A DNA stretch of 64,000 nucleotides from Granulosicoccus sp045106195 (lineage in GTDB: Bacteria > Pseudomonadota > Gammaproteobacteria > Granulosicoccales > Granulosicoccaceae). The DNA is taken from positions 130,926-194,925 of the forward strand of contig JBGCEH010000029.1 in the NCBI GenBank assembly GCA_045106195.1. Reading direction: 5' to 3'. The position numbers and the translations under genes are program-made. The notes beneath the pieces were generated by a model. The model did no database searches, had not been told where the DNA came from, and saw nothing but the letters and a program-made list of their open reading frames with translations. Of the stretch, positions 27,511-36,673 are shown piece by piece. Each line of letters begins with the position of its first letter. Position 1 is the stretch's first letter.

Positions 27511-30231
27511 CTATTCAGGACGGGGCTCATCATCGGAGTCATCATCTGATTCCACATCCCTATCGGAAGAGGCATCAAGTGTATTGTCCGAATCATCCAG
27601 CTCATCAACGCCCTGTTCAGATGAAGCCGCCGTTTCATCGACAGTGACAACTTCACTATCGTCAACAACATCATTTTCATCGACAGACTCACCTTCGACA
27701 TTGACATCGGATTCGTCTATACGAGTGAGTTCTACCATTGACTCACCTGAGCTCAAACGAATGAGGCGCACACCTTGCGTATTACGACCCACCGTGGAAA
27801 CACCGGAAACCGCCGTTCTGACCAAGGTGCCTCCATCAGTGATCATCATGATTTCATCATCCTCACCGACCTGCACAGCACCAATAACCGGACCGTTTCT
27901 GTCAGTGGTCTTGATATCGATAACACCCATACCACCGCGCCCTTTTGTGGGGTAGGCGTCCGGGTGTGAACGCTTGCCATAACCGTGCTTGGTGGCGCTA
28001 AGTATGCTGCCTTCCCCCACAACGATCAAACCGATAACCGTGTCTTCCTCAGGCATACGAATTCCACGCACACCGGCTGCCGTTCTGCCCATCTTCCTGA
28101 CGGCTGACTCATGGAAACGCATGGCTCGGCCTCCGCTCGAGAACAGCATGATGTCGCTGTCACCTGTTGTGAGGCCTACATCAATCAGGAAATCATCAAT
28201 GCGCAAATCAATGGCAATAATGCCGTTGGTTCTGGGTCGTGAAAAGTCGGCCAGTGCAGTTTTCTTGACGACCCCCTTGCTGGTTGCAAACATAATGAAC
28301 TGGGTATCGGTGTATTCACGCACAGTCAAAACGGCATTAACACGCTCGTTCTCTTCCAGCGGCAGCAAGTTGATGATAGGACGGCCGCGCGAACCACGAC
28401 TGGCCAACGGCAGTTCATAAACCCGCTTCCAGTAAACCTTGCCGACGCTGGTGAAAAACAACACCGTATCGTGCATGCTCGCAACGAAGAGTTTATCGAC
28501 AAAGTCTTCATCTTTCATTGCGGTAGCAGACTTGCCACGCCCGCCTCGGCGTTGCGCACGATAGTCGGAAAGCGGCTGCGCCTTGACATATCCACTGTGA
28601 GATAGCGTCACCACAACAGCTTCATCAGCGATGAGATCCTCGACCGTCATCTCTGAATGGTCTACCTGTATGAGTGTACGTCGTTGATCACCATACTGCT
28701 CGATAATGGCAACCAGCTCGGCACGAATAACCAGTCGCAGACGTTCAGGATCGGTGAGTATGTCCAGATAATCTTCGATCTTTTCAAGAATTTCCTTGTA
28801 CTCTGCGATGATCTTGTCTTGCTCAAGCCCGGTTAAACGGTGCAGACGCAAGTCCAGAATTGCCTGCGCCTGAACTTCGGATAACTGGTATTTGCCGTCG
28901 TGCAGGCCATAAATATCACCCAGGTTTTCAGGCTTGGAGGCCGCAGCCCCTGCGCGCTCGAGCATACCGCTGACAATGCCCGGCTCCCATGTTCGTGCAA
29001 CCAGTTTCTCTTTGGCTTCAGCCGAATTCTGGGATTCCTTGATAAGCTGAATAATCGGATCGATGTTGGCAAGCGCTACCGCCAGACCTTCGAGCACATG
29101 GGCACGGTCACGGGCCTTGCGCAAAAGAAACAATGTGCGCCTGGTAACGACCTCACGTCTGTGCCGGATAAAGGCATTAAGCACTTGCACCAGATTCAGC
29201 AATTTTGGCTGGCCTTCATCCAGCGCAACCATATTGATACCGAAAACAACCTGCAACTGCGTCTGCTTGTAAAGCTGGTTCAACATGACTTCGCCGGACT
29301 CGCCGCGACGAAGCTCTATGACAACGCGCATGCCATCCTTGTCTGACTCATCACGCAGCTCTGTAATGCCTTCGATCTTCTTGTCTTTGACAAGCTCTGC
29401 GATTTTCTCCAGCAGGCGTGCCTTGTTGACCTGATAGGGCAACTCATGAACGATGATGGTGTCTTTACCGGTCTTCTCATTGTGCTCTACATCGGCTTTG
29501 GAACGAATGTAGACTTTGCCGCGCCCCGTACGATAGGCTTCCTTGATACCTCGAGCACCGTTGATGATTCCGCTGGTCGGGAAATCCGGACCGGGCAGGT
29601 GTTCCATCAGTTGCTCAACACTAATGTCGGGATTATCGAGCATGGCGATGGTTGCGTTGACGACCTCCGAAATATTGTGAGGCGGAATATTGGTTGCCAT
29701 ACCAACGGCTATACCGGTACCTCCATTCACCAGTAGCGTCGGGATCCTTGAAGGCAACACACTGGGCTCACGCTCGGTTCCATCGTAGTTGGGATTGAAA
29801 TCGACTGTTTCCTGATCAATGTCTGCGAGTAGCTCTTGTGTGATCTTGGCCATACGCACTTCGGTATAGCGCATCGCTGCCGCTGGATCACCATCAACCG
29901 AGCCGAAGTTGCCCTGCCCGTCAATGAGCATGTAGCGCATGCTGAACCGTTGTGCCATCCGCACCATGGAATCGTAAATGGCCGAATCTCCATGGGGGTG
30001 ATATTTACCCATGACCTCACCCACGACACGAGCCGATTTGCGATAGGGTCGATTAAAATCGTAGTTTTGCTCATGCATGGCGTAGAGAATTCGCCGGTGC
30101 ACCGGTTTGAGCCCGTCACGCACATCAGGCAATGCCCGGGAAACGATGACGCTCATGGCGTATTCGAGGAACGACTGCCGCATCTCGTCTTCGAGCGTTA
30201 TAGGCAGAATTTCTTTGGCAAAATCAGACAT
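27511..30231 (-). CDS. gyrA: DNA gyrase subunit A
   Basis: GyrA is the DNA-cutting and rejoining subunit of gyrase. From the ATG at 30231 it is 906 residues. The catalytic Tyr122 (AAMRYTE) is present. Quinolone-determining positions are Ser83 and Asp87 (HPHGDSAIYDS), the susceptible form in E. coli. The GyrA box QRRGGRG lies near residue 558 at the start of the C-terminal beta-pinwheel. A very acidic tail of about 70 residues, rich in Asp, Ser and Glu, ends the chain. The longer frame to 30309 is not conserved. An extended -10 promoter is suggested upstream. serC follows. Confidence 0.97.
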   Translation of the reverse strand: MSDFAKEILPITLEDEMRQSFLEYAMSVIVSRALPDVRDGLKPVHRRILYAMHEQNYDFNRPYRKSARVVGEVMGKYHPHGDSAIYDSMVRMAQRFSMRYMLIDGQGNFGSVDGDPAAAMRYTEVRMAKITQELLADIDQETVDFNPNYDGTEREPSVLPSRIPTLLVNGGTGIAVGMATNIPPHNISEVVNATIAMLDNPDISVEQLMEHLPGPDFPTSGIINGARGIKEAYRTGRGKVYIRSKADVEHNEKTGKDTIIVHELPYQVNKARLLEKIAELVKDKKIEGITELRDESDKDGMRVVIELRRGESGEVMLNQLYKQTQLQVVFGINMVALDEGQPKLLNLVQVLNAFIRHRREVVTRRTLFLLRKARDRAHVLEGLAVALANIDPIIQLIKESQNSAEAKEKLVARTWEPGIVSGMLERAGAAASKPENLGDIYGLHDGKYQLSEVQAQAILDLRLHRLTGLEQDKIIAEYKEILEKIEDYLDILTDPERLRLVIRAELVAIIEQYGDQRRTLIQVDHSEMTVEDLIADEAVVVTLSHSGYVKAQPLSDYRAQRRGGRGKSATAMKDEDFVDKLFVASMHDTVLFFTSVGKVYWKRVYELPLASRGSRGRPIINLLPLEENERVNAVLTVREYTDTQFIMFATSKGVVKKTALADFSRPRTNGIIAIDLRIDDFLIDVGLTTGDSDIMLFSSGGRAMRFHESAVRKMGRTAAGVRGIRMPEEDTVIGLIVVGEGSILSATKHGYGKRSHPDAYPTKGRGGMGVIDIKTTDRNGPVIGAVQVGEDDEIMMITDGGTLVRTAVSGVSTVGRNTQGVRLIRLSSGESMVELTRIDESDVNVEGESVDENDVVDDSEVVTVDETAASSEQGVDELDDSDNTLDASSDRDVESDDDSDDEPRPE

Positions 30232-30596
30232 GAAAAGTGGGGCCGGACCAAGGTTGCGATCAGCACAGATCAACTGCCCTATTTTAGCACACGAAAGCTC
30301 TGTAAACACTTAATTTCCAAGTACTTGCGCGGCGCAGGCGCTGGAAGAAACACAGGCCTCAGACAAGCTTTGCGATACGCTCGGTGTCCGCTCGCATAAC
30401 GTAGTTTTGTGCACATAACAGAACGATGACAAGAAGCCGCATCTGCGCGTGTATCATCGCCGAACCGATCGGCACACGTTGTGGCTGCGTACATAACACT
30501 CAGCCGGATAGAATTCCTCGAAAATGTGCGTTTACGCAGGTTCTGACAGTCCCAGACAACCCGGTAATCGCCCCATACAGACAAACACGAAAAATC
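30232..30596. other. divergent gyrA-ubiG intergenic region
   Basis: This 365-base stretch separates the diverging gyrA and ubiG genes. It holds the likely gyrA promoter near 30281-30310. The ubiG frame stays open back to 30426, but the extension is rich in Cys and Arg and lacks family similarity. I see no RNA gene or repeat. Confidence 0.4.
30281..30289 (-). promoter_or_regulatory. extended -10 promoter element for gyrA
   Basis: On the minus strand TGCTAAAAT forms an extended -10 (TGN-TAAAAT) about 50 bases upstream of the gyrA ATG. Only weak -35 similarity (TGTTTA, 16-base spacer) is present, as is tolerated with an extended -10. Confidence 0.4.
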
Positions 30597-31313
30597 ATGA
30601 GCAGCAGCCAGAATGTAGATCCAGCGGAACTCGCCAAGTTCCAAGACCTTGCCAGCCGTTGGTGGGATGCGAATAGCGAGTTCAAACCACTGCATCAGAT
30701 CAACCCGCTGCGTGTAGACTGGATAGGTGAGCGTGTGCCTTACGCGGGATCACGAATACTTGACGTCGGATGCGGCGGCGGTATCCTTTCTGAATCGATA
30801 GCGCACGCTGGTGCCGATGTCGTTGGCATTGACCTTGCCGAAGCGCCCCTGTCGGTCGCACGTTTGCATGCCATGGAAACAGGAGCGCAGGTTGACTATC
30901 GAGCCATCTCAACCGAAGACTGCGCTGTCGAGATGCCCGAACAGTTCGATTGCGTAACCTGTCTGGAAATGCTTGAACACGTTCCTGACCCGGCATCGAC
31001 GGTGGCAGCCTGCGCACGGCTGGTTAAGCCTGGTGGACGCCTGTTTTTTTCAACACTGAATCGTAATCCGAAATCATGGTTGTTCGCGATCGTCGGTGCA
31101 GAATACGTATTGCGCCTGCTACCACGCGGCACGCACGAGTGGCAGAAATTCATCAAACCCTCCGAGCTGGATGGGTATTGCCGGAACGCAGGTTTGCGCG
31201 TCGATGAGATTATCGGCCTCACCTACAATCCGTTCACACGCACATACAAGCTTGAAGCAGACGTCGACGTCAACTACATGATTGCAGTGACCAAACCTGC
31301 TGATGGAATTTAA
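30597..31313 (+). CDS. ubiG: bifunctional ubiquinone O-methyltransferase
   Basis: UbiG performs both O-methylations in ubiquinone synthesis. From the ATG at 30597 it is 238 residues. The N-terminal FQDLASRWWD and HQINPLR, the SAM motif ILDVGCGGGILSE and the family segment CLEMLEHVPDP are intact. The membrane-associating region FSTLNRNPKSWLFAIVGAEY is also present. It diverges from gyrA, as in E. coli and Pseudomonas, and is followed by a squalene/phytoene synthase-like gene. Confidence 0.96.
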   Translation: MSSSQNVDPAELAKFQDLASRWWDANSEFKPLHQINPLRVDWIGERVPYAGSRILDVGCGGGILSESIAHAGADVVGIDLAEAPLSVARLHAMETGAQVDYRAISTEDCAVEMPEQFDCVTCLEMLEHVPDPASTVAACARLVKPGGRLFFSTLNRNPKSWLFAIVGAEYVLRLLPRGTHEWQKFIKPSELDGYCRNAGLRVDEIIGLTYNPFTRTYKLEADVDVNYMIAVTKPADGI

Positions 31314-31371
31314 GTCTCTCATGAGCCCTCACTTGCTGTCGTTCACTATCCGTGTCTTCGAGTAGCTGACT

Positions 31372-32295
31372 GTGAGCGATGCAGCCCATACTAATATTCG
31401 CGAAGGGTCGAGCTTGTACTATAGCCTGCTCTGGACGGACCCACTGGCAAAAGACCGCGTTGACCAGCGCCTGGCACTGATCAAGGCACTCATAACCACC
31501 CTGGACGATGTGCAGGAGCCTCAGGTTGCGGAAAAGAAAATACACTGGTGGCATGAAGAACTGCAGCGTCTTCATGAGGGCACAGCAAGACATCCGGCAA
31601 CACAACAGAATCAGGAAGCACTCAAAGGGCTGGGTCTGGCGCATGCTACATGTCTTGATCTACTAAGTGCAGTATCCACACAGCGATTTACCCCATTCGA
31701 AAAAACCGATGCCAGCAATGCAAACCTGACCCTGAACTTTCAAAGCCGAATGGCTCTGCTGGCACATGCTCTCAGTAACGAAACATCTGACCTAGATACC
31801 AGTTCACATCCAGCGTCTTCGGCATTAGCATTTGCTCATTACGAACAACTGGCACGTCTACCGAATCTTCTCCATCGAGGCCTGCCGGTATTCAGTAACG
31901 AGGTGTACACTCAGTTTCAGATTCGCCCTGACGATCTGGCACGGCACATTCGAATAGCGCAACCCTGCGAACAGGAAGACGCCGCTGCATCCAGCTCCCG
32001 GCAAAGTGCCCAGAGTCGCCTGAAAAGCATACCGGTTGTGAGTGAGAAAGCGGGGCGCAGGCAATTGCTGGTTCACGCCATTGAATGTAACCGTATCTCA
32101 CTACAGGAAGCGCTTGACGATCAAGCGGTAACGCAACGCTACCGCCATGCGCCTCTGTTACCGTTGTGGCGATTACTTGTACTTAGAAAACATCAACTCG
32201 ATCTATGGCAAAAGCGACAGCCGGATTTACTGCGTGAGCGCATAACACTCACTCCTCTGAGTAAATTTTTTCGCGCCTGGCAAAACCGGCGTTAA
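31372..32295 (+). CDS. squalene/phytoene synthase family protein
   Basis: A 307-residue (GTG start) mostly helical protein. Its N-terminal pattern (SLYYSLLWTDP, then a basic helix and VAEKKIHWWHEELQRL with a following HP) matches the squalene/phytoene synthase-like proteins of Gammaproteobacteria and mitochondrial NDUFAF6. The two aspartate-rich DxxxD motifs needed for prenyl diphosphate condensation are not evident. A catalytic carotenoid role is therefore doubtful, and an assembly or scaffolding role is an alternative. It lies between ubiG and an SDR gene, where the MupP phosphatase is found in Pseudomonas. Confidence 0.7.
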   Translation: MSDAAHTNIREGSSLYYSLLWTDPLAKDRVDQRLALIKALITTLDDVQEPQVAEKKIHWWHEELQRLHEGTARHPATQQNQEALKGLGLAHATCLDLLSAVSTQRFTPFEKTDASNANLTLNFQSRMALLAHALSNETSDLDTSSHPASSALAFAHYEQLARLPNLLHRGLPVFSNEVYTQFQIRPDDLARHIRIAQPCEQEDAAASSSRQSAQSRLKSIPVVSEKAGRRQLLVHAIECNRISLQEALDDQAVTQRYRHAPLLPLWRLLVLRKHQLDLWQKRQPDLLRERITLTPLSKFFRAWQNRR

Positions 32296-32364
32296 TCATC
32301 AAGCTAATACCCGGTCCGGGATTTTCGCGCGGTAAATTACAGGCGCATCAATTACACTATTCGC

Positions 32365-33147
32365 ATGCAGCTATCCAACTACCAGTCGAGTACGTTTGCC
32401 CAAAAGGCTTTTGCACCGGAAGCAGACAGCCTGGCGGACAAGGTCATTCTTATATCAGGCGCGACCGGAGGGCTGGGTACTTGCCTGAGCGTGGCTTGTG
32501 CACAAGCCGGGGCCACGATCGCGCTTGCCAGCCGCAACCAGAAGAAACTGGAAAAGCTGTACGACCTCATTGTCGACGCCGGCGCCCCCAGGCCTGCCAT
32601 TATTCCTCTACAACAGGACAAGGCAGGACCTGCCGAGTACGGCGAGCTTGCCGATCTGCTCAACGGCGAGTTCGGCAAGCTTGATGCCCTCGTGCATTGC
32701 AGTGCGGATCTCGGCACACCAACCCCACATATCAGCCTTAATCACGCCGAGTGGGTCAGGGTCATGAATGTCAATCTGACTGCCGCGCGACTACTGTCAG
32801 TGCACTGTATGCCTCTGCTGACAGAATCAGACCTTGGCAGCATCACCTTTCTACTGGACAGCAAGACAACCGCTTACTGGGGCAGCTACGGTGTCTCAAA
32901 ACAAGCGCTGCAGACACTTATGCACATGCTCGCAGACGAAACAGACAACAAACTCGGCACTGACGGCTGCCCGGCTCTGGCCATCAATGGCTATGATCCT
33001 GGCCCCATACGCACACCGTTACGCCGAAGAGCATTCCCAGGAGAACTGGAGTCCGAAACTGAATTACCACATACCCGTCTCGGCCCGTTGTTATCACTTA
33101 TGATGCGAACAGAGCGACAACTGACAGGAACGGCCATCTGCTTCTGA
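32365..33147 (+). CDS. SDR family oxidoreductase (YciK-like)
   Basis: A 260-residue short-chain dehydrogenase/reductase. The NAD(P)-binding GATGGLGTCLS, a Ser in the fourth strand region (FLLDSKTTAYWG), and the catalytic pair Tyr and Lys in YGVSK are intact. The position after ubiG and the overall sequence fit the YciK group, whose substrate is unknown. It is the last gene of the ubiG-led plus-strand run and converges on the subtilase gene with a single base between stop codons. Confidence 0.85.
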   Translation: MQLSNYQSSTFAQKAFAPEADSLADKVILISGATGGLGTCLSVACAQAGATIALASRNQKKLEKLYDLIVDAGAPRPAIIPLQQDKAGPAEYGELADLLNGEFGKLDALVHCSADLGTPTPHISLNHAEWVRVMNVNLTAARLLSVHCMPLLTESDLGSITFLLDSKTTAYWGSYGVSKQALQTLMHMLADETDNKLGTDGCPALAINGYDPGPIRTPLRRRAFPGELESETELPHTRLGPLLSLMMRTERQLTGTAICF

Positions 33148-33148
33148 A

Positions 33149-34708
33149 CTAGTGAGCCGGACCCGGCCTCACAAGACCCATGTCAAGCGCACGCTCCCTT
33201 GCCTGGGTACACTCCTCCTTGGTCAACCGGGTATTGCTGCCGGTTGTTCTAGCCAGCATCAGACTTCCATCAGCCGTACTATGATCCCCGGAATTGATCA
33301 GCACATGAAACAACTCATGTGCCAGGGCGATTGCACGATCCTGAAGGGCCAGCGTCAACCAGACAGAATCGGTTAGCCAGGGTCTGTGCCGCGTATTGCC
33401 GCGTCCAAACGCCTCAGCATCAAACGGCATACTCATCAACGTATCGCGAGCAAGAACAACCGTAAGCTTACGATTAGCGCCTGAATCTCTGACAGCGCCC
33501 ATCAGCGTTCTGGCAGACCCGGTTTCAAGGTCCCGAATGTAATCGGGCCCCTGCACCCGGCTTACCCTGGTTTCGTCGAACACGATATGGCATTGCGCAA
33601 GAATCGATGCGGCGTCATCAAGCAGCTGCATGACCTGTGTGGTTTGCCATTGCGGATCGAGCACGAGAACCTGCAAAGGTAATACGAGCACTTTACCGGA
33701 AGTTTGCTCATCATCACGTGTGACTGTGATACCAACACGTGATGGCCGGTAAGCATTAAACTCAGCAACGAAAATATCGTCCTCTGGAGAAAACTGTGGG
33801 TCGTATAGATAGCCTTCTGCAAGTTGGCGTGGGGCGGAGCCATTGGCGAACAGGCGGCGAACTCTCTTCAATAGCTCTGACGCCATCAATTTCGGCTCTG
33901 ACTGAAGCAATCTTGCAGCAAGTGCAACCACTCTGGGCACAGCGTAGCTGCTACCTGAGACCAGACCTTCAGTACCATCAAACCTGAGAACCTGCAGATG
34001 CTCCGCTGGCACCATATAGTCCACAGACACCCTACCCCAGTTAACACCGTCTGCAAGTCGCCCGAAGTCATCAGCGGAGGTGACTACCACCATATTAGGC
34101 AAGCTCAGCGCCGCTGGATAAACCGCCTGCTGATCGATATCGCGACCATTGTTACCAGCTGAGGCAACAAACAGGATATGCGGATAGTCGTTGGCTGAAC
34201 GTTCAAATGCATCCCATTGTTCGCGCTGGTTTCCACCCAGCGGCATGCCAATGATACGAACTCCACGCTGATCAGCATGCGCTATCAACTCAGCCATTCT
34301 GGACATGTCGGGACGCGGGTAACGATACGGTACCAATTCCACAAAAGGCGCTTCTCGCACGAGTAACGATGCGGTTTGCGTTCCATGACGCTGTACATTG
34401 CCACGACTATCGGGATGACTATCAAACGGCCGCTCATCCATATCCCAGAAGTCATAACCCACAAGCTCACCGTTCTCGTCTCGTGCTAACGAGCGGCTGA
34501 TTTCAGGCAGCAGATAATTAACGCCTGCATCGATTAACGCTACTCGTATGGCAGCGTCGAAAGCCGCCATGCCCGAAGTGGCGTCGGATTGAGGCACCGG
34601 CGGGTTATCCAGCTCATCGGCAAAAGTTGCAGTGCCAGAAATGGCCTGTGCAAGCAACAGGCAGGATAAAAGCAACTCTCTGGTTGTAAAACAACCGGAC
34701 ACCGGCAA
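33149..34708 (-). CDS. S8 subtilisin-like peptidase with C-terminal HExxH motif
   Basis: A 519-residue exported protein (signal peptide about residues 1-30, start TTG at 34708 or GTG at 34702). The subtilase triad is complete: Asp60 (VALIDAGVN), His108 (RHGTQTAS) and Ser254 (SGSSYAVP), with Asn in SAGNNG for the oxyanion hole. After about residue 330 comes a second region ending in ALAHELFHVLINSGDH, a zinc-metalloprotease-type HExxH (His464, Glu465, His468) with Asp/His further on as possible third ligand. The chain thus seems to carry two protease motifs. The HlyU-family gene lies upstream with 2 bases between them. The S8 call is firm; metalloprotease activity is inference. Confidence 0.85.
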   Translation of the reverse strand: MPVSGCFTTRELLLSCLLLAQAISGTATFADELDNPPVPQSDATSGMAAFDAAIRVALIDAGVNYLLPEISRSLARDENGELVGYDFWDMDERPFDSHPDSRGNVQRHGTQTASLLVREAPFVELVPYRYPRPDMSRMAELIAHADQRGVRIIGMPLGGNQREQWDAFERSANDYPHILFVASAGNNGRDIDQQAVYPAALSLPNMVVVTSADDFGRLADGVNWGRVSVDYMVPAEHLQVLRFDGTEGLVSGSSYAVPRVVALAARLLQSEPKLMASELLKRVRRLFANGSAPRQLAEGYLYDPQFSPEDDIFVAEFNAYRPSRVGITVTRDDEQTSGKVLVLPLQVLVLDPQWQTTQVMQLLDDAASILAQCHIVFDETRVSRVQGPDYIRDLETGSARTLMGAVRDSGANRKLTVVLARDTLMSMPFDAEAFGRGNTRHRPWLTDSVWLTLALQDRAIALAHELFHVLINSGDHSTADGSLMLARTTGSNTRLTKEECTQARERALDMGLVRPGPAH

Positions 34709-34710
34709 CT

Positions 34711-35019
34711 TTACACATGCCCACGCGAAAACATGGCGTTACCCTGCTCATCGATAATCTGTCGCGCCTTGCCTTCGGAATGCGTTACCGCAGATTGTCT
34801 GTCCGCATGATTGTCAGCGCGTATGAACTGAGCAGTTTTAAGCTCTCCGTCCACCTCTTTCGATATTGAGCCCGCCGTCTTGTATTGACTGCCTTCCTTC
34901 AGTGGCGCGGCAATAATTGTGAAACCTTCGTACTCTACCGCTTCAGCGGCTTCCGGCGCAGCTGCCCCCCCCTCTTTTGCGCCACCAAACAGTTTTCCAA
35001 ATACCTGACCCAAACCCAT
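34711..35019 (-). CDS. HlyU family protein
   Basis: A 102-residue protein matching the short HlyU-named family: a Gly-rich start, then VEYEGFTIIAAPLKEGSQYKTAGSISKE and DNHADRQSAVTHSEGKARQIIDEQG. Despite its name, this family has no helix-turn-helix and is unrelated to the ArsR-type haemolysin activator of Vibrio. It has a strong ribosome-binding site (GGGAGG) upstream of the ATG. It sits 2 bases before the subtilase gene, so the two are probably co-expressed. The role is unknown. Confidence 0.8.
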   Translation of the reverse strand: MGLGQVFGKLFGGAKEGGAAAPEAAEAVEYEGFTIIAAPLKEGSQYKTAGSISKEVDGELKTAQFIRADNHADRQSAVTHSEGKARQIIDEQGNAMFSRGHV

Positions 35020-35051
35020 GCCTGCCTCCCGATTCCGTATTCATCAATCGC

Positions 35052-35618
35052 GTGTTTACAGACCATGATACCTTTACTGCCACGCGGTATCATACGCTTG
35101 TTGAAAAAACCGGAAAGACCTTGCGAACCACCGTCTATACATCTCCTATTGGCTCTCTGACACTTGCCGCTGACGAGCATGGCCTCCGCCATATCATCTT
35201 TCCACAGGGAAGCCGTTGTTTCAGCGCACCTGACAGCTGGCAAAAAACCAGCCATGGGTTTGCCGAGACTGTCCTGCAACTGGATGAATATTTTTCCGGT
35301 ACACGCAAAACATTCTCAATTAAACTATCGCCGCATGGAACGGATTTTCAGCGAAGCGTCTGGCTGGCCTTGCTCCAGGTCGGCTATGGCCAGACAACTA
35401 GCTATGGAGACATTGCAAAGCTTATCGGCAAGCCCAAAGCGAGTCGTGCCGTGGGCGCAGCCAATGGCGCCAATCCCATCCCGATCATCATTCCCTGTCA
35501 CCGCATCATCGGCTCTGCAGGTAAACTCACAGGCTTTGGCGGCGGCTTGCCAACAAAACAATGGCTGCTTGCTCACGAACGCGGGGAAGGACAGCTTTTC
35601 GAATTCACCAACCCATGA
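35052..35618 (+). CDS. ogt: methylated-DNA-[protein]-cysteine S-methyltransferase
   Basis: This suicide enzyme removes methyl groups from O6-methylguanine by transfer to its own Cys, which lies in the intact IIPCHRIIG motif. The conserved YGDIAKLIGKPKASRAVGAA segment precedes it. Length is about 188 residues if the GTG at 35052 is used; a TTG at 35118 is also possible and an upstream TTG at 34977 overlaps the divergent HlyU gene. No start has a convincing ribosome-binding site. The 3' end overlaps the convergent transglycosylase gene by 14 bases. Confidence 0.85.
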   Translation: MFTDHDTFTATRYHTLVEKTGKTLRTTVYTSPIGSLTLAADEHGLRHIIFPQGSRCFSAPDSWQKTSHGFAETVLQLDEYFSGTRKTFSIKLSPHGTDFQRSVWLALLQVGYGQTTSYGDIAKLIGKPKASRAVGAANGANPIPIIIPCHRIIGSAGKLTGFGGGLPTKQWLLAHERGEGQLFEFTNP

Positions 35619-36237
35619 GTCTGCGAAAAAAACCAGGCTTTAGTGAATCTCGACACCGATCGTACTGAGCGCGATACCGCTGCGAACGCCGCTGCACGTT
35701 TTCCGCAGCCCTGACCAACCAAGGCTTCTTCTGATAGGTTTTGCGAGAAAACCCTGCAGTACCTTCGTGATAGTTAAGGTACAAATTATAGGCGTCGTCA
35801 CCGCTTATCCTGTTTACTCTCATGGCCTCTTGCATATACCAGTGAATAAAATCGGTAGCATCGGCAAACTCATGCCGGACGCGCCAATACTCTCCAGTAG
35901 CACGATGGTACTGACGCCAGGTACCATCGATAGCCTGCGCATAGCCATAGGCAGAACTCAGTCGACGCCAGGGTATAAACCCCAACAGCTTCTTGCGTGG
36001 CGGCCTTGCTTTGGCACGAAAGGTACTTTCCTGAAACATGAATGCCATGGGTATATGCATTGATGTTCCCCATTTTTTCTCGGCTGAGGTAGCTACCCTG
36101 TGCCATCCTTTTTTCTCGGCAAATATGGAGCAAATATCATCCGGACGCGATGGCGGTGAGGCGCACGCCTGCAGCGCCACAGTAACAGCCAGTATCAACA
36201 GGCGGGAAAAGCGCTTTTGAAACACATGCATAATCAT
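35605..36237 (-). CDS. lytic transglycosylase SLT-domain lipoprotein
   Basis: A 210-residue lipoprotein (LQACASPP lipobox) with a lysozyme-like domain. The ES motif in MFQESTFRAKARPP carries the catalytic Glu, followed by AYGYAQAIDGTWRQY and YHEGTAGF, in which LNYHEG is the typical SLT motif III. It probably cleaves peptidoglycan in the periplasm. The C-terminus is basic. The second ATG at 36231 is an equally good start. It converges on ogt with overlapping stops. Confidence 0.85.
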   Translation of the reverse strand: MIMHVFQKRFSRLLILAVTVALQACASPPSRPDDICSIFAEKKGWHRVATSAEKKWGTSMHIPMAFMFQESTFRAKARPPRKKLLGFIPWRRLSSAYGYAQAIDGTWRQYHRATGEYWRVRHEFADATDFIHWYMQEAMRVNRISGDDAYNLYLNYHEGTAGFSRKTYQKKPWLVRAAENVQRRSQRYRAQYDRCRDSLKPGFFRRLMGW

Positions 36238-36304
36238 GTCGACAAGTGTAGATACTCAAGTTCTACTGCGCATCAACTAAACTCTTACAAAAACGGATAT
36301 CACC

Positions 36305-36592
36305 ATGGAATATGACGGACGCATGCCTGACGGCGCACCAAAACCCGGTACTTACCGGCATTACAAAGGCTCGTTGTACCAGGTATTTGGAATGGCACGA
36401 CATTCAGAAACCGAAGAATGGATGGTTGTCTATCAGGCACTCTATGCAGAACAAGGGTTCTGGGTTAGACCTTTGACGGTATGGATGGAACCTGTAACGC
36501 TCCATAACAGTGACACAGCAGCAACCTCCTTGCGTTTTGAGCTGATTAACTCTTCGGATATCACACTGACTCAATTAACAAAACCGGAATAG
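36305..36592 (+). CDS. DUF1653 domain protein
   Basis: This 95-residue cytoplasmic protein matches DUF1653: PKPGTYRHYKGSLYQVFGMARHSETEEWMVVYQALY (split), with the usual WVRPLTVWME ending. The fold resembles a small beta-rich domain of unknown function. It is followed 81 bases later by a lipoprotein gene in the same direction. Confidence 0.85.
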   Translation: MEYDGRMPDGAPKPGTYRHYKGSLYQVFGMARHSETEEWMVVYQALYAEQGFWVRPLTVWMEPVTLHNSDTAATSLRFELINSSDITLTQLTKPE

Positions 36593-36673
36593 TTCACGCA
36601 CACGTAACCGATAGTTGGTTTACACGGCGCAAAACTTGCGAAATGTCAAGTGAGCATTTTATCCGGACACGCC

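Noticed and set aside
27584..28420. Long plus-strand frames opposite gyrA
   Set aside because: Ser/Thr-rich antisense shadows of the acidic gyrA tail and C-terminal domain.
30426..30596. N-terminal extension of ubiG
   Set aside because: Cys/Arg-rich, not conserved in UbiG; the ATG at 30597 fits the family.
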